A stretch of 64,000 bases of DNA from Polyangia bacterium (GTDB lineage: Bacteria > Myxococcota_A > Polyangia > Nannocystales > Nannocystaceae). Below the pieces are notes generated by a model. It was not told the origin of the DNA. It made no database searches and was given only the letters and a program-made list of their open reading frames with translations. The stretch covers positions 779,599-843,598 of the forward strand of contig JAUIFF010000001.1 in NCBI GenBank assembly GCA_030429545.1. Reading direction: 5' to 3'. This document shows, in pieces, positions 50,860 to 59,274 of the stretch. Position 1 is the stretch's first letter, and each line of letters begins with the position of its first letter. The position numbers and the translations under genes were made by a program.

Positions 50860-53778
50860 CTAGGGGGCCGGTAGGGGATGTTCGGCGAGCCAGGTGGTTA
50901 CCCGCTCGCCTAGCAACTCTGGAAGCTTGCGTGTGCGGCATGCTTGGACAAGCGAACGGGCTTCGGAGCGCGCGGCTAGGTCGCGCCACATCAGCTCAGC
51001 TTGGGCCAGGTCGACTTCGCAGCGAATGTCTCCTTTAACCCCCGTTTGGTGCTTTTCCATCAATCCCCGTGCCTGCGAGATCCAGGCTGTTGCCCGCTCG
51101 AAGTTGCCGAGCTTGAGCTCGGTCGTACCGAGGTTGGCGAGCACTTGCACAAGGCTGGGGTGGTCGGTGCCGTGGGTTTTTTTGGTCAGTTCGTAGGCCT
51201 GCTGGTGCCAGCTCAGCGCCTGCTCAAACTGTCCCCGCAGAAACTCGATTTCGCCGAGGTAGCCGTAGGTTTCGGCCAGCAAGATATGGTCCTTGCCGAG
51301 GGCCTTGAGTTTGATTTGACGTGCCCGCTCGAGGTTGTCGGAGGCGGGGGAAAGCTCGCCAACTTTGATCTGCGCCGCGCCGAGGTTGTTGAGTGAGTTG
51401 GCAACCGAGGGGTGGTCTGGGCCGAGTGCATCGATTTTGATCTTGAGCGCCCGCTGATGGTGCTCAATCGCCTGCGGGTAGTCGCCCTGGTCAAACGCAA
51501 TCGCCCCGAGGTTGTTGAGGGAAATCGCCACATGGGGGTGCTTGCCTCCGAGTTCGCGTTCAAAGATTGCGAGCGCACGGCGGTAGTGCACGCGTGCCTG
51601 CCCGGGATTACCCGAGTCGGCAACCGTATCGCCGAGGTTGATAAGCACCGCAGCGACCTCGAGACTGTCACCCCCGCTGACCTGCTCCAAGATTCGCAGG
51701 GCTTTGTTTTGGCGTTCGAGTGCTTCTTGGTAGCGCCCTTCGAAGTAGTGGACGATGCCTTCGCGGTCGAGCAGCCGCCCGTGCAGTTCTTTGCCGCGCT
51801 CGCCGAGTCGGCGGGTGACCGCATGGGCGTGGCGGCTCCACTCGAGCGCGTGTTTCGGCTGGGCGAGTCGCAGGCCGAGCGTGCTGACGAGTTCCTTCGC
51901 AGCATTGCCGGCGAGTGGGTCGTAGGAGCACGAAAGAGCTGTCCAGTAGGCTTCTTGGAGGGCGTGGCGCGACTCCTCGCTACGGCCTAGGCGGTCGTAA
52001 AAAATGCCCGCGAGAAAACTTGTATCCGCTTCGGTACGGCACCAGCTCACATCCTCAAGCAGGGTTTGGGCGGCCTCGACGAACTCCATACCCGTTGCAT
52101 AATCACCGACATCGAAGTGGGCTCGGGCACGGGCGAGTTGTTGTTCGGTTTGGGCGATATTCTTCCGAATTTCGGGATCGTTTGGCAGGTGCTCCCCGGC
52201 CGTGAGGTCCTCTAGGTCAGCACACCCGGCCAGCGGCGTGAGGCGGGCCGAGGCGGTCACCGCCCGGGAGATCAGGCTGTCATTTGCATTTGCAAAGAGA
52301 TCGACAAGTGAGCGTACCTCGGTCAGGCGCGAGTCGAGGCAGGCCATCCGCCGGTCCATGAGTTCGACCGACTGTTCGCCGCTCACCCGGGTCGCTTCGC
52401 AGGTTTGCCTGTGCATATCGACCCAACGGGCGGTGTAGATATCGATTTTTGCCGAGGCCCCCTGCCATGCATCCTCCGCGAACGGTAGCGCCGAGGCCAA
52501 AAACCGCGATTGAATTGCCGCCTTCACCTCGTCATCCCAGACGTCGTCGAGCTTGCGTTCGGAACCTCCGCAGAGTGCTTGGGCGGTAGGTGGTGGCGTG
52601 TCGAGGAGGTTGTTGACACCCATGGCCCCGGCCGAGCCGACCGCGACAACGAGGGTGAGCAGCCGTAGTCGCCGACGCCGGACCCGTGTCGGATCGCGGC
52701 CGAGGGCAGCCAGCAACGCGTCCATCGAGGCAAAGCGTTCGGAGCGTTGAATGCTGAGGCCCTTGCGAAGGATCCGGTTGATCCACGCCGGCACCTCGGA
52801 GTCTCGCGGAGGCTCGCGCAGCTTGCCCTGGGTGATGTTCATGACCAGGTTTGCCGCCGATTCGCCGCGAAATGGTTTTGTTCCGTACAGCGATTCCCAC
52901 AGCGCTACGCAAAATGCGAACTGATCACTTCGTGCATCTGCAAGTTGTCCGAGGTGTTGTTCCGGGGCCATGTACGCCGGAGTTCCGACGATTGCACCTT
53001 CCTGGGTGAGTTCAACCGAAAGGCCCGAAAGTAGGGCGAGGCCCGAGTGCTCACCCGAGAACGAACCGGAGTACGAATGCTCAACCGAGGCCTCCTCGGT
53101 CGAGCCCGAGGCGCCTACCCACGATGACTCGAGACCAGGTTGGGAGCTGCCGGCATCCTCAGATGAGCGGGCGAGACCAAAGTCGAGAACGCGTACACGT
53201 CCGTCGAGGCCGACAAGCACATTCTCTGGCTTGAAGTCCCGGTGGACCAGGCCAGCTTGGTGGGCAGCGGCGAGTCCCTCACCAGCTTTTGTATATACTT
53301 CTAAAATCTCCTTGCAGCTGTGTTTGGCCTCCTCGCACCAGGCTCGCAGCGTCGCGCCCTCGACATACTCCATGGCGATAAACACGTGGTTGTCGACCGC
53401 ACCAACATCGTGAACCGTGATCACGCCTGGGTGGTTGAGTCGCGCGAGGGCCTTGGCCTCACGCAGCAGTCTCGCTGCACTCATCGGCTTTTGCGCGTGC
53501 CGATGGATCAAGAACTTGATGGCAACTTTTCGATCGAGTTCGGGATCGTAGGCGGCGTAGACAACCCCCATGCCGCCGGCACCGACGCGGTCGAGCAGCA
53601 TGTAGCGGCCAAACTGTTCACCGGGAGCAAGCTTGCGCCGGCGTTTTCGCGGTTTAGCGAGCTCGTTTTCCTCGGGGCGTGGGGTTGGGTTGTCCTCGAC
53701 TAAGATCGTATCGCCGGCGGCGATATGGGCCGGGTCGGCTCGCCACCCGTCATCAAACCGTTGACCCTTGTCACCCAC
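50860..53778 (-). CDS. Ser/Thr protein kinase with C-terminal TPR repeats
   Basis: The 972-residue protein has an N-terminal basic region, then a Hanks-type kinase: GAGGMGVVYAAYDPELDRKV, VAIKF lysine, HRDFKPEN catalytic loop, DFGLARS and APEQ segments are all intact. A transmembrane helix (LLTLVVAVGSAGAMGV, about 385-400) and an extracytoplasmic helical region follow. The last 400 residues contain at least eight TPRs typified by LNNLGAIAFDQGDYPQAIEH and SLVQVLANLGTTELKLGNF. The receptor-like layout is typical of myxobacterial kinases. The GTG start lies 8 nt after a perfect TATAAT. Confidence 0.93.
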   Translation of the reverse strand: MGDKGQRFDDGWRADPAHIAAGDTILVEDNPTPRPEENELAKPRKRRRKLAPGEQFGRYMLLDRVGAGGMGVVYAAYDPELDRKVAIKFLIHRHAQKPMSAARLLREAKALARLNHPGVITVHDVGAVDNHVFIAMEYVEGATLRAWCEEAKHSCKEILEVYTKAGEGLAAAHQAGLVHRDFKPENVLVGLDGRVRVLDFGLARSSEDAGSSQPGLESSWVGASGSTEEASVEHSYSGSFSGEHSGLALLSGLSVELTQEGAIVGTPAYMAPEQHLGQLADARSDQFAFCVALWESLYGTKPFRGESAANLVMNITQGKLREPPRDSEVPAWINRILRKGLSIQRSERFASMDALLAALGRDPTRVRRRRLRLLTLVVAVGSAGAMGVNNLLDTPPPTAQALCGGSERKLDDVWDDEVKAAIQSRFLASALPFAEDAWQGASAKIDIYTARWVDMHRQTCEATRVSGEQSVELMDRRMACLDSRLTEVRSLVDLFANANDSLISRAVTASARLTPLAGCADLEDLTAGEHLPNDPEIRKNIAQTEQQLARARAHFDVGDYATGMEFVEAAQTLLEDVSWCRTEADTSFLAGIFYDRLGRSEESRHALQEAYWTALSCSYDPLAGNAAKELVSTLGLRLAQPKHALEWSRHAHAVTRRLGERGKELHGRLLDREGIVHYFEGRYQEALERQNKALRILEQVSGGDSLEVAAVLINLGDTVADSGNPGQARVHYRRALAIFERELGGKHPHVAISLNNLGAIAFDQGDYPQAIEHHQRALKIKIDALGPDHPSVANSLNNLGAAQIKVGELSPASDNLERARQIKLKALGKDHILLAETYGYLGEIEFLRGQFEQALSWHQQAYELTKKTHGTDHPSLVQVLANLGTTELKLGNFERATAWISQARGLMEKHQTGVKGDIRCEVDLAQAELMWRDLAARSEARSLVQACRTRKLPELLGERVTTWLAEHPLPAP

Positions 53779-53786
53779 AAGTTCCC

Positions 53787-53792
53787 ATTATA
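53787..53792 (-). promoter_or_regulatory. -10 box of the Ser/Thr kinase gene
   Basis: TATAAT on the minus strand, 8 nt before the GTG start. A recognisable -35 is not obvious; TTGACC lies only a few bases upstream and is too close. This is the best -10 match among the leaderless-type starts in the window. Confidence 0.6.
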
Positions 53793-53952
53793 GCGGGTCA
53801 AATGAAATTTTTGGTCAGGTCGAATCAAACAGGTTCTTAGGGCTATGTCTTGGCTGTCGGTGGTTGCCAAACGAATTGGGCGGGACAACGAATGCCGGCG
53901 AAACGGGCGGGAACGGGCACGAGTGACGCGTTTTGGTGCAGGTACACGCGCC

Positions 53953-55164
53953 TTAGGAGGTCGGGCCTGTAGCGAAGTCGAGGCCGATAGGTGCCATCAG
54001 CTCGCGCGCCAGTGCCGTTGGGCTGTCAGCGCCCTGCAAGAGGTTGAGCGATGCCAAGGTGTAGGCCGTGGCCGTCGCACATGTGCGTTGCGACGCCTGG
54101 GGGTCGAGCGAAAGCCCCGGCGCGAGCTCGACAACGTCCGCCCCGAACACTTCGATACCGTCGGCTGCGAGGCGATCTAAGATCGCAAATACCATCGCCG
54201 GGGACAGGCCAGCTGGCTCGGGCGTTCCGCAGGCACTCGCCCAATAGGCGTCGGTTCCGTCGATATCGTGGGTCACGTACACCCGACGCAGGTTGTGTTG
54301 TTGGAGGTGTTGAGAGATTGTATCAGCAAGTTTTTCGGGGCCGAGTTCACGGGCGACGTCGGCCCAGATCTGGCGCACGCCGAGGGTTTGCTCCCAGTGT
54401 TCACAGGGGTAACCGGATGCGCGGATGCCAATTTGGACCATCCGATTGCCGCGGCCGAGCTGCTCGTTGATATGGTAGGCCCAGGTTGCAAAGCAGATGT
54501 TGATCCCGAGTCGGTGGGGTAGCAAATCTGTATGTGCATCAAAATGGACAATGCCGATGTCGTCGCAGTTTGTCGCAGCTGCGAGCAGGGTGGTGAGCGC
54601 TGGCCAGGTTACGGTATGGTCGCCCCCGAGCAGCAGGGGGCGAATCCCCGGGCAACCGGCGAGCAACAATTGATAGACACGGGCCGTACACGACACTGGC
54701 GAAACGGGTAGGGTGCGGCGGCGAGAAACTTCGACCTGCGGGTACAGGGCATCCTGCGTGCGTGCGAGCTGGGCCGGCGAGTGCATGTCGTCCGCCAGCA
54801 GCTGCGGAACCGTAAAAACATCGCCAAAGTCGGCGACAGGAGCGTGCTTTAGGTGTTTGCGAATCGCCGCAGGGCCCCAGCTCGCGCCGCGAACAATGCC
54901 GCACCCGGTATCGGACGGCAGGGCGAGCATCGCCACCCGAGGCGACGTGTCGGGGAGGTTTCGCAGGGCCGTGAGCTGTGCTTCGATCTGCTGTTTCCAC
55001 GGGGTCGCCGGGTCCCAATTTTGCCCGAGGTACGTTTGGGCGTTGCGCAACACAACGTCGCGTCCGGTTGAGACAGCGTGGATACCGAGCCCCGGCGGAC
55101 GCAGGTACAGGGCGAGTTCGTCGATGATCTCGGCAACAGAAAGGTCGGCGGCAGGGCTGTGCAT
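53953..55164 (-). CDS. Arginase/agmatinase-family ureohydrolase
   Basis: The 403-residue protein has the dinuclear manganese motifs of the ureohydrolase family: LLLGGDHTVTWPAL, VHFDAHTDLL and THDIDGTDAYWAS. It hydrolyses a guanidino compound to urea plus an amine or amino acid. The roughly 100-residue N-terminal extension and the extra loop around RRRTLPVSPV make it longer than typical arginases (about 300). The exact substrate (arginine, agmatine, formiminoglutamate) cannot be told from the sequence. It is divergent from engB. Confidence 0.9.
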   Translation of the reverse strand: MHSPAADLSVAEIIDELALYLRPPGLGIHAVSTGRDVVLRNAQTYLGQNWDPATPWKQQIEAQLTALRNLPDTSPRVAMLALPSDTGCGIVRGASWGPAAIRKHLKHAPVADFGDVFTVPQLLADDMHSPAQLARTQDALYPQVEVSRRRTLPVSPVSCTARVYQLLLAGCPGIRPLLLGGDHTVTWPALTTLLAAATNCDDIGIVHFDAHTDLLPHRLGINICFATWAYHINEQLGRGNRMVQIGIRASGYPCEHWEQTLGVRQIWADVARELGPEKLADTISQHLQQHNLRRVYVTHDIDGTDAYWASACGTPEPAGLSPAMVFAILDRLAADGIEVFGADVVELAPGLSLDPQASQRTCATATAYTLASLNLLQGADSPTALARELMAPIGLDFATGPTS

Positions 55165-55268
55165 GGTGTCGCCGGCGATGCTAACCCGCTAGCTCGCCAC
55201 GGCGAAACTCCGTGTGTCATCACGTGTTTGCAGCCCTTTCGTGGGGTTGGCGAAATCTGGGTTTGGCG

Positions 55269-55274
55269 TATAGT
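55269..55274 (+). promoter_or_regulatory. -10 box of engB
   Basis: TATAGT 7 nt before the engB ATG, with TTGGCG 15 nt further upstream. The short distance to the start predicts a leaderless mRNA. Confidence 0.55.
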
Positions 55275-55281
55275 GCCGGCC

Positions 55282-55959
55282 ATGTCCTCGGCAAAAAATC
55301 GCGGGTGGCGGGTTGTCTCGGCGGAGTTTGACCGCAGTGCCCCGAAACTCGCAGCATGTCCACCCGAGCAACTTCCCGAAGTCGCGGTGGCGGGTCGCTC
55401 GAACGTCGGCAAGTCGAGCCTCCTCAATGCATTCGCCGGTCAACGCGGTCTCGCTCGCGTCAGTCGCACCCCCGGGCGCACCCAGTTGCTCAACTTCTTT
55501 CGGATAGGGCTGCGCCACCCTGGCCACGGCGACCGCACTATCGGTTGGGTCGACTTGCCGGGTTATGGCTACGCCGCGGCTCCGAGGTCGATTCGCGAGG
55601 GATTTGGCCCAATGATCGAGCGCTACCTGACCGAGCGAACAGCTCTAAGGGCATTGATTTTATTGATCGATAGCCGCCGTCAAATCGCCGACTCCGACCT
55701 GCAGTTGATCGAGGCGATGAGTGCCCGCAGGCTGCCGACACTGGTGGTGGCGACCAAGGCCGACAAACTCAGCAAGTCAGAGCGCGGGCTGGTGACCAAA
55801 AACTTTGCCGAGGTGTTGGGCGCCTCCCCGCGCGACATTTTGCTGACGAGCGCCAGCACAGGCCTCGGCCTCGGGGATGAGCCGCGCACGGGCGGATTGG
55901 CCTACGAGGTTGCACAGCTGACGGCTCCCGGCGAAGCGACCACAAGTAGCTCGGTGTAG
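55282..55959 (+). CDS. engB: Ribosome biogenesis GTPase EngB (YihA/YsxC)
   Basis: The 225-residue protein has the TrmE-Era-EngA-EngB GTPase motifs: G1 VAVAGRSNVGKSSLLNAF, G2 region RVSRTPGRTQLLNFF, G3 DLPGYGYA and G4 ATKADKLSKSE. It helps assemble the large ribosomal subunit. The start at 55282 gives the usual family N-terminus. Its TAG overlaps the GTG of rimI by one base, so the two are translated together. Confidence 0.96.
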   Translation: MSSAKNRGWRVVSAEFDRSAPKLAACPPEQLPEVAVAGRSNVGKSSLLNAFAGQRGLARVSRTPGRTQLLNFFRIGLRHPGHGDRTIGWVDLPGYGYAAAPRSIREGFGPMIERYLTERTALRALILLIDSRRQIADSDLQLIEAMSARRLPTLVVATKADKLSKSERGLVTKNFAEVLGASPRDILLTSASTGLGLGDEPRTGGLAYEVAQLTAPGEATTSSSV

Positions 55960-56405
55960 TGGCACGCGTTTGTCGAGTTGATGCATCTACACTGAAGATG
56001 CTGGTGGCACTCGATGGCGAGTGCTTTGCCGAACCGTGGACGCAACAGATGTGGCACGATGAGCTCGAACGGCCGTTTTGCGAGTTGTGGGGGGCGTTTG
56101 CCGAGACCGGAGGACTCGCCGGGTACTGCTGCGTGTGGTTTTTGGCGGGCGAGGCCCACCTCCTACGGATCGCAACCGCCAGCGAGTTTCGACGGCGCGG
56201 TATCGGCCAGTTGCTGATGGACAAGATCCGGCAACGCGCCCTCCAGACATCCTGTGAGCAAGTTCAACTCGAAGTCGCCAGTCGCAATGTCGCCGCGATT
56301 GGCCTGTATCAGCGGTTCGGGTTTGAGGTGGTTGGTCGGCGGCCCGGCTACTACCGCAACCCAAACGACGATGCCGTGCTGATGACCTACGAGCTACGGG
56401 GCTGA
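55959..56405 (+). CDS. rimI: Ribosomal protein S18-alanine N-acetyltransferase-like GNAT (RimI)
   Basis: A 148-residue GNAT. Features are LDGECFAEPWTQQMWHDEL, the acetyl-CoA loop RRRGIGQLLMDKI, EVASRNVAAIGLYQRFGFE and the YY near GRRPGYYRNPNDDAVLM, all typical of RimI. RimI acetylates the N-terminal alanine of ribosomal protein S18. Overlap with engB supports a ribosome-linked operon, though related acetyltransferases cannot be excluded. Confidence 0.88.
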   Translation: MARVCRVDASTLKMLVALDGECFAEPWTQQMWHDELERPFCELWGAFAETGGLAGYCCVWFLAGEAHLLRIATASEFRRRGIGQLLMDKIRQRALQTSCEQVQLEVASRNVAAIGLYQRFGFEVVGRRPGYYRNPNDDAVLMTYELRG

Positions 56406-56465
56406 GGCGACACACGCCGGGCTTCGCGGTTTTGCGGGGAAGGGCGAGTTTACTCAGGGCTGCCC

Positions 56466-57290
56466 ATGGCCTATGAAGCCGGCGTGTCTGCGACAGCTTT
56501 CACCGCTCACGTCGAACGCAATCGACCACTCGGTGCAGGCTATTTCGTGCTCGAGTTTGCCGCTACCTGCGAAACCGGGGTCGCCGATGTGGTGCCCGGA
56601 CAGTTTGCGATGGTCCGTGGCGACTGGGGGCGAGACCTGCTCAATCCGCGTGCATTTTCTGTGTTCGAGGCCGCCGATTCGCGGCATTTTTCAATTTTGG
56701 GGAAGGTCTTTGGGCGCGGGACCAAGCGCCTAGCGGCAGCGGTACCGGGCGAAAAAATGACGATCCTCGCCCCCCTTGGCGTCGGTTTTCGACCTGCGCG
56801 CGCAGGCGTCACCCAACTGCTTGTGGCCGGGGGAGTCGGCTTACCTCCGTTGCATCTACAAGCAAAACGCAACGCGGCAGCGGTTGGCCCAAACGCGGTC
56901 GAAGTGTTCTATGGCGGTCGCACACGCGACGACTTGTTGTTGCTCGAAGACTTTGAGGCATGGGGCGTGAAGACCCATCTCGCCACCGAGGATGGCTCGT
57001 TGGGCACCCGGGGCTATGTCACCAAACCACTCGTCTCACGTGTGCGCGAGGCGGCCCAACGCGGCGAATCTGTGGAGCTCCTCGCATGTGGCCCAACAGG
57101 CATGTTGCAGGCGGTACGCAAACTCGGTCTCGACCATGGGGTACCCACCCAGCTGTGTCTCGAAGAACATATGGCCTGCGGGTTTGGTGTCTGCCTCGGG
57201 TGCGCCGTGCCAGTTTATGGCGAGAAGCCGTACCGTTACTGCTGTAGCGATGGCCCGGTGTTTGATGCCCAGGAAGTGAGGTGGTCATGA
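56466..57290 (+). CDS. pyrK: Dihydroorotate dehydrogenase electron-transfer subunit
   Basis: The 274-residue protein has an FAD-binding beta-barrel (PRAFSVFEA, residue about 60), an NAD-binding Rossmann domain (LLVAGGVGLPPLHL) and a C-terminal [2Fe-2S] site with CLEEHMACGFGVCLGCAV and a final CC. This is the PyrK architecture. It passes electrons from PyrD (class 1B) to NAD+. The stop overlaps the pyrD ATG by 4 bp (ATGA). Confidence 0.95.
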   Translation: MAYEAGVSATAFTAHVERNRPLGAGYFVLEFAATCETGVADVVPGQFAMVRGDWGRDLLNPRAFSVFEAADSRHFSILGKVFGRGTKRLAAAVPGEKMTILAPLGVGFRPARAGVTQLLVAGGVGLPPLHLQAKRNAAAVGPNAVEVFYGGRTRDDLLLLEDFEAWGVKTHLATEDGSLGTRGYVTKPLVSRVREAAQRGESVELLACGPTGMLQAVRKLGLDHGVPTQLCLEEHMACGFGVCLGCAVPVYGEKPYRYCCSDGPVFDAQEVRWS

Positions 57291-58240
57291 ACACGTCTGC
57301 CGTTGATTTGGCGACGACATTCGGCCCTGTTGGGTTGTCGACCCCGTTCATCGCCGCCTCGGGTTGTTTTGCCTACGGCGAGCAATTTGCGGCGTTTACC
57401 GACCTCTCGCTACTCGGGGGCATTTCGACCAAGGGCATCTCCCCGCTGCCGCGCTACGGCAACCCGGTCCCGCGCATCTGCGAGACCGCGTCGGGCATGC
57501 TCAACTCGATCGGTCTCGAGAATGTCGGGCTCGAAGTTTTCCTGAGCGAGAAGCTGCCGTTTTTGCGGGAACAGGGCCTGAGCGTTTGGGTCAACTTTTT
57601 TGGTACGGATTTCGAGACCTATATCGAATGTGCGCGCGGGCTCAATCGCGGCCAGGGGATCGATGTGCTCGAGATGAACATCTCGTGCCCCAACATCAAA
57701 AAAGGTGGCATCGAATTCGGCACGGTCCCCGAGGTTGCGCACCGGCTGACCAAGGCCTGTGTCGAGGTTTCTGAAATCCCGATCGTGGTCAAACTCAGCC
57801 CGAATGCAGGCGATATCGTGGGGATGGCCCAGGCCGTCAAAGAGGCTGGGGCCATGGGTGTGTCCCTCATCAACACGATCACCGGCATGGCAATTGATGT
57901 GCATACACAAATGCCGCGGATCGCCACGACCTATGGCGGGCTTTCGGGCCCGGCGATCAAGCCGATCGCCCTGCGAATGGTGCACCAGGTCGCGCGCGCA
58001 TTGCCCGGATTTCCGATCTGCGGGATGGGGGGGATTTCGAACGGTGAGGATGCACTCGAATTCCTGTTGGCGGGCGCACATTGCCTACAGGTTGGTACAG
58101 CGTGTTTCGCCGAACCGGGAGCGATAGTGCGGATCACCGATGAGCTGCGAAACTTGCTGCACCGCGTCGGGTTTTCCACACCAAGCGAAGCTGTGGGTAA
58201 GCTCAAGACACGTCCGCAAGAGCCCGCCTGGTCGGCCTGA
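57287..58240 (+). CDS. pyrD: Dihydroorotate dehydrogenase, class 1B catalytic subunit
   Basis: The 317-residue TIM-barrel flavoprotein has ISTKGISPLPRYGNPVPRI, the catalytic cysteine in MNISCPNIKKGG (class 1, Cys base), TGMAIDVHT and GMGGISNGEDALEFLLAG at the FMN phosphate site. It oxidises dihydroorotate in pyrimidine synthesis. It pairs with PyrK upstream, confirming class 1B. The start at 57287 is preferred over the GTG two codons earlier because of the ATGA overlap. Confidence 0.96.
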   Translation: MNTSAVDLATTFGPVGLSTPFIAASGCFAYGEQFAAFTDLSLLGGISTKGISPLPRYGNPVPRICETASGMLNSIGLENVGLEVFLSEKLPFLREQGLSVWVNFFGTDFETYIECARGLNRGQGIDVLEMNISCPNIKKGGIEFGTVPEVAHRLTKACVEVSEIPIVVKLSPNAGDIVGMAQAVKEAGAMGVSLINTITGMAIDVHTQMPRIATTYGGLSGPAIKPIALRMVHQVARALPGFPICGMGGISNGEDALEFLLAGAHCLQVGTACFAEPGAIVRITDELRNLLHRVGFSTPSEAVGKLKTRPQEPAWSA

Positions 58241-58263
58241 GGCCAACGAGGTTGTTGTACCCA

Positions 58264-58293
58264 CAGGTTGGGGGTCTTCTCCCCCAAAACCTG
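58264..58293 (+). terminator. Strong GC-rich hairpin after pyrD
   Basis: CAGGTT-GGGGG (58264-58274), TCTTCT, CCCCC-AA-AACCTG (58281-58293). The stem has 11 pairs with a two-base bulge. No T-run follows. It may terminate or attenuate transcription between pyrD and psd. Confidence 0.5.
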
Positions 58294-58365
58294 CGGGGCG
58301 CGGAGCTCGAACCCACGCATGCGGAGCGCTCTAAACCATTGCGACTTCCAACGCTTGCGACACGC

Positions 58366-59274
58366 ATGAGCGCTGGATTAGGCTGTTCGACGCGAATGCC
58401 CGAGAGTGCAGTTTCCTGGAAAGCTCGTGTCGCTGCGGCGATGGTCGACCTGGCCCCGGATTGGGGGTCGCTTCTCGCCAGTCAGGCGATCGGAGCCGCA
58501 TCGCGGACTCCGATTCCTCGGCCGTTAAGTCGGGCGTTTATCCGCGGTTACGTGCGGGTATTTGGCGTCGAGCTCGACGACGTCGACGCCCTGCGTCACG
58601 CCGAGGGCTACGCCTGCTTCGACGAGTTTTTTACCCGTCGGCTCAAGCCCGGCGCCCGGCCGATTGCACGTGCAAGTAAGGTCCTGGCATCGCCCTGCGA
58701 CGGTCTGTTGCGGTCGGTCGTCCCGGTCGAGCGTTCGACCGAAATCTTGGCAAAGGGCCATCGCTACAGCGTTGCTGAGCTCCTCGCCGACAGTGAGTTG
58801 GCCACTGAGTTCGAGGGGGGAAGTGCCGCCACCATCTACCTCCACCCGCGCGACTATCACCGTGTACATACACCGTGTGATGCGTTGATCGAGTCGGTGC
58901 GCCTGGTGCCGGGCAGGTTGCTGCCGGTGACCGATGCCGCACTCAAACGCGAGCCGCGGTTATTCGCCCTCAACGAGCGACTGATTCACGTGCTCGACAC
59001 AGCCCATGGCAAAATGGCGGTGGTGATGATCGCCGCTTTCGGTGTCGGACATATGACCTGTTCTTACCGACATCTCGCACCACATCCGCGGTCGATCGTG
59101 CAAGTCGCCTGTGATCCTCCTGCGCGGCTGCGCAAGGGCGATGAACTCGGAGTGTTTCATCTGGGGAGCACAGTCGTTATGGTCATGCAGGCAGGTATGG
59201 CGCCAGTCGTTTCGGCGATGCCGAGCAAGGTAAGAATGGGCCAAGCGTTATTTGAAGGGGAGGGTGAGCGATGA
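58366..59274 (+). CDS. psd: Phosphatidylserine decarboxylase proenzyme
   Basis: About 302 residues. The pyruvoyl autocleavage motif LGST is present in FHLGSTVVMVMQ. The conserved SPCDGLL and IYLHPRDYHRVHTPCD, whose histidines and Asp support cleavage and decarboxylation, are intact. It makes phosphatidylethanolamine in the inner membrane. It is a long type like that of E. coli. The start at 58366 is uncertain; an ATG at 58396 is also possible. Its TGA overlaps the methyltransferase start by 4 bp. Confidence 0.94.
   Translation: MSAGLGCSTRMPESAVSWKARVAAAMVDLAPDWGSLLASQAIGAASRTPIPRPLSRAFIRGYVRVFGVELDDVDALRHAEGYACFDEFFTRRLKPGARPIARASKVLASPCDGLLRSVVPVERSTEILAKGHRYSVAELLADSELATEFEGGSAATIYLHPRDYHRVHTPCDALIESVRLVPGRLLPVTDAALKREPRLFALNERLIHVLDTAHGKMAVVMIAAFGVGHMTCSYRHLAPHPRSIVQVACDPPARLRKGDELGVFHLGSTVVMVMQAGMAPVVSAMPSKVRMGQALFEGEGER

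Noticed and set aside
50860..53778. Counterpart of the bacterial kinesin light chain of the Prosthecobacter btub operon
   Set aside because: Its TPRs belong to a receptor-type Ser/Thr kinase 21 kb away, a standard myxobacterial layout, so no link to the tubulins is supported.
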